A stretch of 64,000 nucleotides of DNA from Alphaproteobacteria bacterium (GTDB lineage: Bacteria > Pseudomonadota > Alphaproteobacteria > CAAGCB01 > CAG-977): NCBI GenBank assembly GCA_900768845.1, contig CAAGEK010000012.1, positions 80,204 to 144,203 on the forward strand. The letters are read 5' to 3'. This document shows positions 1 through 8,741 of this stretch, piece by piece. Under the pieces are notes generated by a model. That model did no database searches. It saw nothing but the letters and a program-made list of their open reading frames with translations, and was not told where the DNA came from. Each line of letters opens with the position of its first letter. Position 1 is the stretch's first letter. The translations under genes and the position numbers were made by a program.

Positions 1-343
1 CGCCGTTCTGCAGGGCTTTTTCCAATTCGTTCCAAGCTTCTTCACGACGGGCTTTTTCGCGAGACAGAACGACCATGCCGTCCTTGTCTTCATAGCGGTC
101 GATGAACACGTCGACCTGATCGCCGACTTTCATTTCGGCGTTGAAACCGAATTCGCGACGTGCGATGCGACCTTCGGATTTCAAACCGACGTCGATCGTG
201 ACGAAATCGTCGGACAGGGCAACGATCGTCCCTTTGACGACGGAGCCTTCCAATCCTTTGTCCTCGCCGAACATTTCATTGAACAATTCGGCGAAATTTT
301 CCTTCATAGCCGGCATTTCATCGGCTGTTGTTTTGGTAACCAT
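1..343 (-). CDS. rpsA: 30S ribosomal protein S1, N-terminal part (cut by window edge)
   Basis: Ribosomal protein S1 holds mRNA on the 30S subunit during initiation. The 114 visible codons begin MVTKTTADEM and run into the first S1 (OB-fold) domain, with GSVVKGTIVALSDDFVTIDV and, after a basic stretch, VGDQVDVFIDRYEDKDG. The remaining S1 domains lie off the left edge. The start is the ATG at 343-341, with AGGAAG about 8 nt upstream. In alphaproteobacteria rpsA usually follows cmk directly. Here it has its own promoter, and an antisense ankyrin gene separates it from cmk. Confidence 0.95.
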   Translation of the reverse strand, partial: MVTKTTADEMPAMKENFAELFNEMFGEDKGLEGSVVKGTIVALSDDFVTIDVGLKSEGRIARREFGFNAEMKVGDQVDVFIDRYEDKDGMVVLSREKARREEAWNELEKALQNG

Positions 344-461
344 ACTAAAAAACTTCCTTTACTGCTTTTGTCGTTTTTCCTGCCGTGCGGTTGATTCCGC
401 AGGTCTGCACGACGACAACAAAAAACACAAAACCGCCCCGTGCCGACGGTTTTGCGTTGCC

Positions 462-490
462 TGTATATACGAAAATGACGCTTTTTGCAA
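462..490 (-). promoter_or_regulatory. Probable sigma-70 promoter of rpsA
   Basis: Read on the minus strand, TTGCAA (490-485) and TATACA (467-462) are 17 nt apart, leaving a leader of about 110 nt before the rpsA ATG. The leader can fold a 7-bp hairpin at 429-453 (AAAACCG/CGGTTTT). S1 represses its own mRNA in E. coli, so this leader is a reasonable place for such control, but that is inference. Confidence 0.5.
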
Positions 491-548
491 CGGATATTCG
501 CATGAAAAAGCGATTTTCGGCAGGTAAAAAGAAAACTTTGCTTTAGTC

Positions 549-577
549 TTGAAACTGATTTTCTCGCGTTTTACGAT
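549..577 (+). promoter_or_regulatory. Candidate promoter of the ankyrin gene
   Basis: TTGAAA at 549-554 and TACGAT at 572-577 have a 17-nt spacer, about 80 nt upstream of the ankyrin start. It diverges from the rpsA promoter, so the intergenic region 344-660 appears to hold two back-to-back promoters. Confidence 0.4.
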
Positions 578-660
578 AAAATACTTCAAAACCCTTTGCG
601 TTTCAATTTTAATTTGTTAGGATTGATTTAAATTTCAATCCGCCTGTGGAGTACCCGTTT

Positions 661-3600
661 ATGAAAAAATATATTTCGAATATTTTAAAAAAGGCGGAAC
701 CGTACGCACTTCCCCTCATATTAACTATTCTTACGGGAATATCATATACCGTTTTTTTGACGTTGCACCACAAACCGAAACCGTTTAAGGGAGTGGATTG
801 GAAAAACGCCACGGTGGAGCAAATTCAAGAGCAAATACAATCCGGCGCGGACGTCAATGCTATTGCGTATAAAGGCATGCCTCCTTTAGCGGCGGCGGCG
901 AAGGAAAACGAAAATCCCGAAGTCATCAAAGCCCTGATAAAAGCCGGTGCGGGCGTCAACAAACTTTACCGCTACTACCGCGAAGATCATACGCCTTTTA
1001 TGATCGCGGTAAAATACAACAACAACCCCGCCGTAATTGAAGCCATGATAAACGCCGGCGCGAATGTGAATGCGAAAATCATACCTATGGGAACGCCTCT
1101 TCGGGCGGCAGTATATAACAATAAAAATCCCGAAGTGACGGAGACGTTAATAAAAGCGGGCGCGGATATCAGAACCAGCGGATTATCTCTGGCGATGGTA
1201 ACGTACAAACAAGATAATTTCCCCGCGGTTAAAGCACTGGTCGAAGCGGGAGCCGATGTTAATGCCGTCGGCTGGAACGGCGATTCTCCCTTAATGAATG
1301 CGGTGAAATACGGCAGTGTCGCCACGGTTGAAATTTTGCTCAAAGCCGGAGCGAGTGTTAAGGATTATAATAGACACGGCCGGACGCCTTTGATGAGAGC
1401 CCCGTACAGCGACAATCCCGCCATAGTCGAAGCCTTGCTCAAAGCCGGAGCGAGTGTCAATGATCATAGCGAAAACGGCTGGACGCCTTTGATGAGCGCG
1501 GCGTGCAACGACAATCCCGCCATAGTCGAAGCCATGCTCAAAGCCGGTGCGGATATTGAAGCTCGAGATCAAAACGGGCGGACTCCTTTGATTTTGGCGG
1601 CGAAAAGACATAATTCCAAAACAATCAAGATATTAATAAAAGCGGGTGCGGACATTCATTCCCGCGACAAAGACGGAATGACTCCTTTAACGGCGGACAT
1701 TGAATCCGACGGATGCAATCCCGAAGCGACGGAGGCGTTGATAAAAGCGGGCGCGGATATTCGCGTTCGCGATAAAAACGGCCTGCCCCTCCTTTTGACC
1801 GTTGCAAAAAAGGGATGCTCCGCACGAATGATCGAGGTTATGACCAACGCCGGAGCAAACGTTCACGATCGCGATAATGACGGAATGACTCCTTTGATGC
1901 TTGCGCTACGCTACGATACACGACATGACATAAAAGTTATTGAAGCTTTGATCAAAGCCGGTGCGGACATAAATGCTCAGGACAAAAACGGAATGACTCC
2001 GCTGATGTACGCGGCGCATTATGGAAATCCGGACATGGTTAAAACATTGCTCAAAGCCGGTACGAACATAAATGTCGTTGATAAAAATGACAGAACCGCT
2101 TTTTATCATGCCATGCTCAACCCGAAAGTCAGGAAAAGTCCGGTTTTTCGAAAATTAAGCCCGTTTAAAGCCAAAACCGCCGTAAAAACGTTTGACGGCG
2201 TGAACTGGGAAACAGCCACCGCCGGACAAATTCAAAAATTAATCAAAAACGGTACGGACGTTAATATTCGCGACGAAAAAGGAGAACCGCCTTTGGTCGC
2301 CGCCGCACGGGAAAGCGACCGCCCTGAAGTTATTGAAACTTTGATAAAGGCGGGGGCAAACATCCACGGTACGAACGTAAACAATGAAACGCCCCTTATC
2401 ACAGCATCAAAATACAATAAAAACCCCGATATAACCGAAACATTAATCAAAGCCGGAGCAAACGTCAATTTTGCCGATGAATATAAAAACACTCCTCTTA
2501 TAATAGCGGCCAAATACAACAGAAATGCCGCGGTTTCAAATGTTTTAATCAAGGCCGGATCGGACATTAATGCCAAAAATAAAGACGGCTTTACGCCTCT
2601 TATGACTGCGGCGGCGTACAACAAAAATCCAGCCGTAATCGAAGCTTTCGCAAAATCGGGCGTAAATATTGATGACGCTGACACAGGCGGCCGAACGCCT
2701 TTGATGTTTGCGGCGGCGTACAACAAAAATCCTGCCGTAATCAGAGCCTTGGTAAAAGCCGGTGCGGATGTCAACGCCAAAACCCGAAAGGGTTTCACGT
2801 CTCTTGTGTACGCGGCACGTTTGAATAATCCTTACGTCATAGCGGAATTGATAAAATCGGGAGCGAAAGGCTCCGTGGAAGCGAATCCGAGAGTAAATGC
2901 CGCCGTATTGAAAATTTTACCCGAAAGCGACACCAACCCGTTTAACGACACGGATTGGGAAACGGTCATGGCACGGCAAATTCGGGAATTGATAAAGAAC
3001 GGCGCGGACGTCAATGCTTATGACAACGAATGGGAAACGCCTCTCATGAAAGCGGCGGCTTACAGCCATGATCCCGAAATCATCAAAGTCCTGATAAAAG
3101 CGGGTGCGGACGTAAACTTCTCCGATAACGAGGGGACAACACCTCTTATGATTGCCGTGCAATTTAACAAAAATCCGGAAATAATCAAAGAACTGCTAAA
3201 AAACAAAGCCGATATCAATGCCTGCAACAAAAAGGAAGAAACGCCTTTTATCTTAGCTGTTCGACACACTAACAATTCCAAAGTGATCGAAGCTTTTATA
3301 AAAGCCGGAGCGGATGTCAACGCCGGCAACGGTTGCGCGAAACCATCCGCACGATCGAAGCGATATAATTACACGGCGATTGGAACCGGACCTGAAATGA
3401 ACATTGGAACGAATATTAAACCGGCGAAGCAAAAGGATAAAATTCTCGAAGAAATCGAAGCTTTGCTTGAAATGAGCGAGAAAATCAATGAAGGAATCAG
3501 AGTTCGCGACGAACAAAGAGAGACGTCTCTTTTAAAAGCGGCGCAATACAATAACAATCCCGAGGTAATCAGAGTTTTGCTTAAAGCGGGCGCAAACATT

Positions 3601-4104
3601 GAAGCCCAAGGAAGACATAAAGACACGCCTCTTTTAAAAGCTTTGAAACATAATAAAAATCCTAAAATCGCACTGGAGTTAATCAAAGCCGGAGCAAATG
3701 TTGACGAAAGCTCCGCTCCCCCTCTTATCACAGCATTGAAAAACAACTGCGATCCGGAAGTAATCGAGGCATTAATAAACGCCGGCGCGGACATTAATAT
3801 CCGCTTCAGCTGGCATAAGACCACGCCTCTTATGGCTGCGGTGACATATCACAAAAACCCCGCCATAACCGGACTGTTGTTAAAAATCGGCACGGACGTC
3901 AATGCCCGAAACCACGACAATGACACTCCGCTTATAATGGCCGCTCGGGGAAAAAAAGATTTAACCAGAATCGAAATGCTTCTCAATGCCGGAGCGGACA
4001 CCTCGTTTCGCGATCAATATGGAAAGACCGCTTTCGACTATGCCAAAGACAATCCGATGATTACAGGAACGCCGTTGCTTCAAAAGTTGAAGCCTCAAGA
4101 TTAA
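661..4104 (+). CDS. Large membrane-anchored ankyrin-repeat protein
   Basis: 1147 residues from the ATG at 661, preceded by GGAG at 648-651. A GTG at 646 would overlap that ribosome site and is less likely. A short basic start (MKKYISNILKK) is followed by one hydrophobic segment at about residues 16-36, so the repeats are probably held at the membrane; which side is not clear. The rest is a near-continuous array of about 33-residue ankyrin repeats (TPLMAAAKY-type helix, then EVIEALIKAGADVNA). Three blocks each restart with a variant of F(K/D/N)..(D/N)W.(N/T)....QI..(Q/L)I, near residues 42, 506 and 762, so the array grew by duplicating large segments. Ankyrin proteins bind other proteins; no catalytic domain is visible. 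It lies antisense between cmk and rpsA. Confidence 0.9.
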   Translation: MKKYISNILKKAEPYALPLILTILTGISYTVFLTLHHKPKPFKGVDWKNATVEQIQEQIQSGADVNAIAYKGMPPLAAAAKENENPEVIKALIKAGAGVNKLYRYYREDHTPFMIAVKYNNNPAVIEAMINAGANVNAKIIPMGTPLRAAVYNNKNPEVTETLIKAGADIRTSGLSLAMVTYKQDNFPAVKALVEAGADVNAVGWNGDSPLMNAVKYGSVATVEILLKAGASVKDYNRHGRTPLMRAPYSDNPAIVEALLKAGASVNDHSENGWTPLMSAACNDNPAIVEAMLKAGADIEARDQNGRTPLILAAKRHNSKTIKILIKAGADIHSRDKDGMTPLTADIESDGCNPEATEALIKAGADIRVRDKNGLPLLLTVAKKGCSARMIEVMTNAGANVHDRDNDGMTPLMLALRYDTRHDIKVIEALIKAGADINAQDKNGMTPLMYAAHYGNPDMVKTLLKAGTNINVVDKNDRTAFYHAMLNPKVRKSPVFRKLSPFKAKTAVKTFDGVNWETATAGQIQKLIKNGTDVNIRDEKGEPPLVAAARESDRPEVIETLIKAGANIHGTNVNNETPLITASKYNKNPDITETLIKAGANVNFADEYKNTPLIIAAKYNRNAAVSNVLIKAGSDINAKNKDGFTPLMTAAAYNKNPAVIEAFAKSGVNIDDADTGGRTPLMFAAAYNKNPAVIRALVKAGADVNAKTRKGFTSLVYAARLNNPYVIAELIKSGAKGSVEANPRVNAAVLKILPESDTNPFNDTDWETVMARQIRELIKNGADVNAYDNEWETPLMKAAAYSHDPEIIKVLIKAGADVNFSDNEGTTPLMIAVQFNKNPEIIKELLKNKADINACNKKEETPFILAVRHTNNSKVIEAFIKAGADVNAGNGCAKPSARSKRYNYTAIGTGPEMNIGTNIKPAKQKDKILEEIEALLEMSEKINEGIRVRDEQRETSLLKAAQYNNNPEVIRVLLKAGANIEAQGRHKDTPLLKALKHNKNPKIALELIKAGANVDESSAPPLITALKNNCDPEVIEALINAGADINIRFSWHKTTPLMAAVTYHKNPAITGLLLKIGTDVNARNHDNDTPLIMAARGKKDLTRIEMLLNAGADTSFRDQYGKTAFDYAKDNPMITGTPLLQKLKPQD

Positions 4105-4149
4105 ACACAGGACGTAAAAGGGTAACAAATTTGCTTTTTTTTACAAACG

Positions 4150-4197
4150 AAAACGGCGTCTCTCCCGTTTAACGGAGAAACGCCGTTTTACTTTTTT
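4150..4197 (+). terminator. Rho-independent terminator, possibly bidirectional
   Basis: AAAACGGCGT (4150-4159) pairs with ACGCCGTTTT (4180-4189). After one mismatch the stem continues as TCTCC/GGAGA. On the plus strand it is followed by TTACTTTTTT, so it can end the ankyrin transcript. It also sits just past the cmk stop codon, where T-rich sequence on the minus strand could end aroA-cmk. Confidence 0.75.
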
Positions 4198-4200
4198 ATC

Positions 4201-4860
4201 TTACGCCCGATGCGTATTTATATAATCCAACGCCGCTTTAAAAGCTCCGTCGGCGTCCAAGTCCGACGTGTCCAAGACAAAAGCGTCTTCCGCCGGTTTC
4301 AAAGGCGCGACAGCCCGTTTGGAATCCCGTTCGTCACGGTCTTTGATGTCTTTTAAAATCGTATCGTAATCCGCTTCTTTTCCGGCGGCTTGCAATTCTT
4401 TGAAACGCCGGTCGGCGCGCACTTCGGCCGAAGCGGTGACGAACAGTTTCACTTCCGCATCGGGGCAAACGACCGTTCCGACGTCGCGACCGTCCAAAAC
4501 GGCTCCCGCCGCCGGCGTCCCGTCTTCAAAAAACGGGTGGGACGCGAATCGACGTTGCAAATCCAGCAACGCCGCACGAACCGCCGGAATGACAGCCACT
4601 TTCGACGCCGCATTTCCCGTCGCTTCCTCTCGCAAAGCCGGATTTTTCAACAGTTTGTTGACGTTTTCGGGTTTAAGCTCTCCGGCGGCTTTCGTCGCGG
4701 CGTCGACATCGGCCGGATCTTTGCCGGATTGCAAAACGGCATACCCGACGGCACGGTATAAACGCCCCGTGTCCAAAAAGGCAAAGTTGAAACGCCGCGC
4801 CAGATTTTGCGCCAAAGTCCCCTTGCCCGCCGCCGCAGGCCCGTCAATCGCGATAATCAT
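4201..4860 (-). CDS. cmk: Cytidylate kinase
   Basis: Phosphorylates CMP and dCMP with ATP in the cytoplasm. 219 residues, normal for the family. The N-terminal P-loop GPAAAGKGT (residues 7-15) is intact, followed by LDTGRLYRAVG, which matches the family's DTGxxYRA motif; VLDGRDVGTVVCPDA matches the conserved GRDxGTVVxPxA segment. Its ATG overlaps the aroA stop by 4 nt, so the two are coupled. rpsA would normally follow, but the next gene downstream is the antisense ankyrin gene. Confidence 0.97.
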   Translation of the reverse strand: MIIAIDGPAAAGKGTLAQNLARRFNFAFLDTGRLYRAVGYAVLQSGKDPADVDAATKAAGELKPENVNKLLKNPALREEATGNAASKVAVIPAVRAALLDLQRRFASHPFFEDGTPAAGAVLDGRDVGTVVCPDAEVKLFVTASAEVRADRRFKELQAAGKEADYDTILKDIKDRDERDSKRAVAPLKPAEDAFVLDTSDLDADGAFKAALDYINTHRA

Positions 4861-6161
4861 AAAATGTTTGCTCCTTTTGCATTCATCAATCCGATAAAAT
4901 CGGGAAAGCTGGTGGCCACGGACGAAACGTCGTCAATGAAAACGGGTTTTTCCGCCGCCATCCCCATCACCATAAACGCCATGGCGATGCGATGATCCAG
5001 TTTTGCCTCAATCCTTCCGCCGCCGCAAGCTTTTTCCCCCTTGCCCGAAACAATCAGGTCGTCGCCTTCGGCGATGCAAGAAACGCCGTTCGCTTCCAAA
5101 CCGTTGACAATCGCCTCGAAACGGTTGCTTTCTTTGACTTTCAGCTCGGACAATCCGCACAGACGCGTTTTTCCTTCGGCAAAAGCGGCCGCCACGGCCA
5201 AAACCGGATATTCGTCAATCATCAACGGCGCAAGCTCCGCTTCAATCTCAGCCCCCCGCAAAGACGAAGAGCGCACCCGAATGTCGGCGACGGGTTCTCC
5301 CGCTTCGTCATGCCCGTTTTCAAAAGAAATGTCCGCCCCCATTCTTTTCAAAGCCGTGACAATCCCCGATCTTAAGGGATTTACGCCGACGCCTTCCAAC
5401 AAAACGTCCGAAGACGGCGTAATCAGCGCGGCAACCATCGGAAACGCCGCCGAAGAAATGTCGTGCGGCACGATAACGCGAGCCGCCTTCAACGACGCCC
5501 GCCCGAAAAGGGAAATGACATTCTTTCCGTCTTTTTTCTCGACACGCAAATCCGCTCCGAACGCCTTGAGCATCCGCTCCGTATGGTCGCGGGTTGCGAC
5601 GGGTTCGACAACCTCGGTCACGCCGTCCGTGTTAAGTCCCGCCAGCAAAACGGCCGATTTCACCTGAGCCGACGGCACGGGCAGTTCATATCTGAACGGG
5701 CGCAACCCGCCGCCGTGCAACGTCATCGGCAAACGTCCGCCCTCCGCCGTTTCAAAACGCGCCCCCATTGCGGACAACGGGTCGGTCACGCGCCGCATCG
5801 GACGGGAGCGCAGACTGGCGTCGCCCGTAAAACGAACCGTGACGGGATACCCCGCGGCCAGCCCCGCCAGCAACCTCACCCCCGTTCCGGAATTTCCCAT
5901 ATCCAAAACGGAATCGGGGGAACAAAGGTTTTCCCTTCCCGTCACGACGTAATCCCCGCCGCTTTCCTTAACAATTCCGACGCCCATTTTCCTGAGGGCT
6001 TCCGCCGTGTTCAAAACGTCTTCGCTTTCCAAAAGCCCCTTTATCCGCGTCGTTCCTTCGGCCACCGCTCCCAACATCAAAGCGCGGTGGGAAACCGACT
6101 TGTCGCCGGCGACTTTAATTTTTCCGTTTAAACCTGTTGAATTTTTTGAAACAGCCTGCAT
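4857..6161 (-). CDS. aroA: 3-phosphoshikimate 1-carboxyvinyltransferase (EPSP synthase)
   Basis: Joins shikimate-3-phosphate and PEP in the sixth step of the shikimate pathway. 434 residues. Conserved blocks: GDKSVSHRALM (20-30), SRPMRRVTDPL, PSAQVKSAVLLAGLNT, RDHTERML, MIDEYPVLAVAAAFAEG, LKVKESNR and LDHRIAMAFMVMG. The overall sequence resembles the alphaproteobacterial class II (CP4-like) enzymes. However, the loop NSGTGVRL (90-97) has Gly92 where, from memory, CP4 has the Ala that lowers glyphosate binding. No strong ribosome site precedes the ATG. Confidence 0.97.
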   Translation of the reverse strand: MQAVSKNSTGLNGKIKVAGDKSVSHRALMLGAVAEGTTRIKGLLESEDVLNTAEALRKMGVGIVKESGGDYVVTGRENLCSPDSVLDMGNSGTGVRLLAGLAAGYPVTVRFTGDASLRSRPMRRVTDPLSAMGARFETAEGGRLPMTLHGGGLRPFRYELPVPSAQVKSAVLLAGLNTDGVTEVVEPVATRDHTERMLKAFGADLRVEKKDGKNVISLFGRASLKAARVIVPHDISSAAFPMVAALITPSSDVLLEGVGVNPLRSGIVTALKRMGADISFENGHDEAGEPVADIRVRSSSLRGAEIEAELAPLMIDEYPVLAVAAAFAEGKTRLCGLSELKVKESNRFEAIVNGLEANGVSCIAEGDDLIVSGKGEKACGGGRIEAKLDHRIAMAFMVMGMAAEKPVFIDDVSSVATSFPDFIGLMNAKGANIL

Positions 6162-6252
6162 TATAGTTCATCGCTTTTTTGTTTTGACAAGACAACGCTA
6201 TCATGTCAAAAGCCCTAAATAAATACTTAAATCTCTTACGGAGGATTTCATC

Positions 6253-6591
6253 ATGTCTAAACCTGAATGGGGAACGAAACGCACTTGCATCCAGTGCGGA
6301 GAACATTTTTACGATTTGAACAAAGACCCGATCGTGTGTCCCCGCTGCGGCGAAAAGCTGTCTCTTGAGGAATTTTTGCGTCTGAACGTCGTGTACGCCG
6401 GCAAAGCAAAGCGTCCCGCCAAAGGAAAACAGCATGACGACATCGAAAGCCAGACCGATTTGGACGAAGAGTTCGCCGACGCCGAAACCGAAGGCGACGA
6501 ATTGGAGCTGATTGAAGACGCATCCGATTTGGGCGACGACAATCACGACATGGCCGAAGTCATGGACAACATGGAAAAAGGCGAAGAATAA
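6253..6591 (+). CDS. TIGR02300 (FYDLN acid) family protein
   Basis: 112 residues. The N-terminus has a zinc-ribbon-like pair of CxxC motifs (CIQCGEHFYDLN and CPRCG, residues 14-37) around the FYDLN sequence that names the family. The rest is very acidic (DDIESQTDLDEEF, EGDELELIEDASD). GGAGG lies just upstream of the ATG. The function is unknown. The family is found in alphaproteobacteria, typically divergent from aroA, as here. Confidence 0.93.
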   Translation: MSKPEWGTKRTCIQCGEHFYDLNKDPIVCPRCGEKLSLEEFLRLNVVYAGKAKRPAKGKQHDDIESQTDLDEEFADAETEGDELELIEDASDLGDDNHDMAEVMDNMEKGEE

Positions 6592-6691
6592 GCGGTCTCC
6601 CGTGATTAAATTCTGGAAATGGAAAGCGTCGGGTGCTATCTTTGAAAAAAGGGGTCGTACCCGATGCCGGTTTCCTCATGGAGTCGTTCGT

Positions 6692-7390
6692 ATGTTTTTT
6701 CGCACGGTTTTGATTGCTCTCCTTTGTTTCGCATCCGCGGCGAATGCCGGATGCGAATGGGCCGAAAGCGCGGAAAAATCCGGAAAGAACGCCATCGCCC
6801 TGATGCAATACATGTATTGCGCCGAAGAAGAAAACGATCCCGAAGCGCAATATAAACTGGCCTCTATGTTTTATCAGGGCAAAAACTTTAAAAAGCCCGA
6901 TTTCAAACGTTCCGTCGTTTATTTTTCTCTCGCCGCACGAAACGGATACGCTCCGGCTCAAGCGAAACTGGGGCTTTTATATTGGCGCGGCGAAGGCATT
7001 GAAAAGGATATGAACGAAGCGTTCAAATGGCTTTATCTGGCGCAGGAGCCCGCCGATTTAAGGTGGTTTTACAAAGCGGGGGCGACCACCGAACCCGCGG
7101 CGAAAAAGCTTTATGACCAAATCAGCCGCACGGATCCCGTCAAAACGATGCTGGAAAACGACAAAAAATCGCCGAACGGAAGCGTTTTATTCCCTCCCGT
7201 GGCGGAATTCCAGCGTAACGGCCTGACGTCCGCGGGGGAACGCTATCTGTCCCCGACGGACAACAACGCTTTGTTGCGTTATTTGGACGATCTGGCGAAC
7301 GCCGTCCTGTCTCTCGATAATTTCGATTTGAAAAAAACGCCCGTTTTAAACATTTTGAAAAATAAAATGTACCCTCCCGTAGCGAACTGA
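6692..7390 (+). CDS. Secreted Sel1-like repeat protein
   Basis: 232 residues from the ATG at 6692, with ATGGAG 8 nt upstream. The frame is open from 6512, but that region overlaps TIGR02300 and reads like non-coding sequence. There is a signal peptide (MFFRTVLIALLCFASAANA, cleaved before Gly20). Two Sel1/TPR-like repeats follow (EAQYKLASMFYQG and PAQAKLGLLYWRGEGIEKD). The C-terminal half is not recognised. Such repeats usually mediate protein contacts in the periplasm or envelope. It lies 16 nt before miaB and may share its transcript. Confidence 0.85.
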   Translation: MFFRTVLIALLCFASAANAGCEWAESAEKSGKNAIALMQYMYCAEEENDPEAQYKLASMFYQGKNFKKPDFKRSVVYFSLAARNGYAPAQAKLGLLYWRGEGIEKDMNEAFKWLYLAQEPADLRWFYKAGATTEPAAKKLYDQISRTDPVKTMLENDKKSPNGSVLFPPVAEFQRNGLTSAGERYLSPTDNNALLRYLDDLANAVLSLDNFDLKKTPVLNILKNKMYPPVAN

Positions 7391-7406
7391 ATTTCCGGAA
7401 AACGAC

Positions 7407-8741
7407 GTGACTAAAAAACTGTTTCTCAAGACCTTCGGCTGTCAAATGAACGTGTATGATTCGGCGCGGATGGCCGATATTTTGCGCGGTTTGGGATTTG
7501 AACAAACCGACGCCCCCGAAGACGCCGACATCATCATTTTCAACACCTGCCACATTCGCGAAAAAGCGTCCGAAAAAATCTTTTCCGAACTGGGGCGGTT
7601 CAAACCGTTGAAAGAAGCTCGCCGCAAAGAAGGCGGGGATCTGATTATCGTCGTCGCCGGATGCGTCGTGCAGGCCGAAAGCGACGAATTCATAAACCGC
7701 GCAAAATTCGTCGATATCGCCATGGGGCCGCAAACATACCATCGTTTGCCGGAAATGCTGAAAAAGCTTCAAGACGGGAACAAGCGTCTGCACATTATCG
7801 ATACGGATTTTCCCGCCGAACCCAAATTCGATTTCCTGCCCGCCGCAAAATCGACGGGCGTTTCGGCTTTTCTGGCGATTCAGGAAGGGTGCGACCGTTT
7901 TTGTTCGTATTGTGTCGTTCCCTATACCCGCGGAGCCGAATATTCCCGTGATGCCGCGGGAATCCTGAAAGAAGCCCGCGAATTGGCGGCGACGGGAACG
8001 AAAGAGCTGATGCTGTTGGGGCAAAACGTCAATGCGTGGCACGGCGAAGGCTTGGACGGCAACGTTTGGGATTTAAGCCGTCTGGTCGCGAAAATCGCAG
8101 ACATCGACGGTATCGAACGCATCCGTTATACGACCTCTTATCCTTCGGATTTCACGGACGATATGATCGCAATGCATCGGGACATCCCGAAAGTCATGCC
8201 GTATCTGCATCTGCCCGTCCAATCGGGATCGAACCGGATTCTGAAAGCGATGAACCGCCGTTATACGCACGAACAATACGAAGACGTCATCGCCAAACTG
8301 CGCGACGCCTGTCCGGACATCGCCCTGTCGTCGGACTTTATCACGGGATTTCCGGAAGAAACGGACGAAGATTTTGAAGACACGATGAAGCTGGTCGAAC
8401 GCGTCAAATACGCCCAATCCTATTCGTTCAAATACAGCGCACGACCGGGGACGCCCGCCGCGGGAATGAAAAATCAGGTTGACGAAAAAATCAAAGGCGA
8501 ACGGCTGGAACGTCTGCAAACGTTGCTGACAGAGCAACACGCGGCCTACAACGCGGCTTTCAAAGGAAAAGTCGTCGACGTTTTGCCGGAAAGTTCCGGA
8601 CGCAAGGAAGGCACCCTTTTGGGACATTCGCCGCAAATGCAAAACGTCGTTTTCAAAGGCGACGAGTCCATGATCGGGCGCATCGTTCCCGTACGCATTA
8701 CAAAAACGACTGCGGCGGCATTGGAAGGCGAGGCCGTTTAA
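7407..8741 (+). CDS. miaB: tRNA-2-methylthio-N6-dimethylallyladenosine synthase
   Basis: Radical-SAM enzyme that adds a methylthio group to i6A37 of tRNAs. 444 residues from a GTG. The N-terminal domain has the three Cys of the auxiliary cluster (FGCQMN, NTCHIREKA, AGCVVQ). The radical SAM core has CDRFCSYCVVPYTRG. RHRPG-like segments (SYSFKYSARPGTPA) precede a C-terminal TRAM domain. In many alphaproteobacteria phoH follows directly. Here phoH starts almost 3 kb away, beyond a duplicated sequence and an antisense gene. Confidence 0.96.
   Translation: MTKKLFLKTFGCQMNVYDSARMADILRGLGFEQTDAPEDADIIIFNTCHIREKASEKIFSELGRFKPLKEARRKEGGDLIIVVAGCVVQAESDEFINRAKFVDIAMGPQTYHRLPEMLKKLQDGNKRLHIIDTDFPAEPKFDFLPAAKSTGVSAFLAIQEGCDRFCSYCVVPYTRGAEYSRDAAGILKEARELAATGTKELMLLGQNVNAWHGEGLDGNVWDLSRLVAKIADIDGIERIRYTTSYPSDFTDDMIAMHRDIPKVMPYLHLPVQSGSNRILKAMNRRYTHEQYEDVIAKLRDACPDIALSSDFITGFPEETDEDFEDTMKLVERVKYAQSYSFKYSARPGTPAAGMKNQVDEKIKGERLERLQTLLTEQHAAYNAAFKGKVVDVLPESSGRKEGTLLGHSPQMQNVVFKGDESMIGRIVPVRITKTTAAALEGEAV

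Noticed and set aside
2232..2798. Long open frames antisense to the ankyrin gene
   Set aside because: They follow the repeat period of the sense gene, have no ribosome sites and read as repeated low-quality protein; shadows of a repetitive gene.
6155..6166. TATAAT overlapping the aroA start codon as promoter of a leaderless mRNA
   Set aside because: No -35 box at the right distance; a TTGACA found upstream is about 38 nt away.
6592..6691. tRNA gene after TIGR02300
   Set aside because: Looked for because such a neighbour is common in alphaproteobacteria; no cloverleaf could be formed.
7140..8042. 300-codon open frame antisense to miaB
   Set aside because: miaB motifs are complete on the other strand; composition of the antisense frame is unlike a protein.
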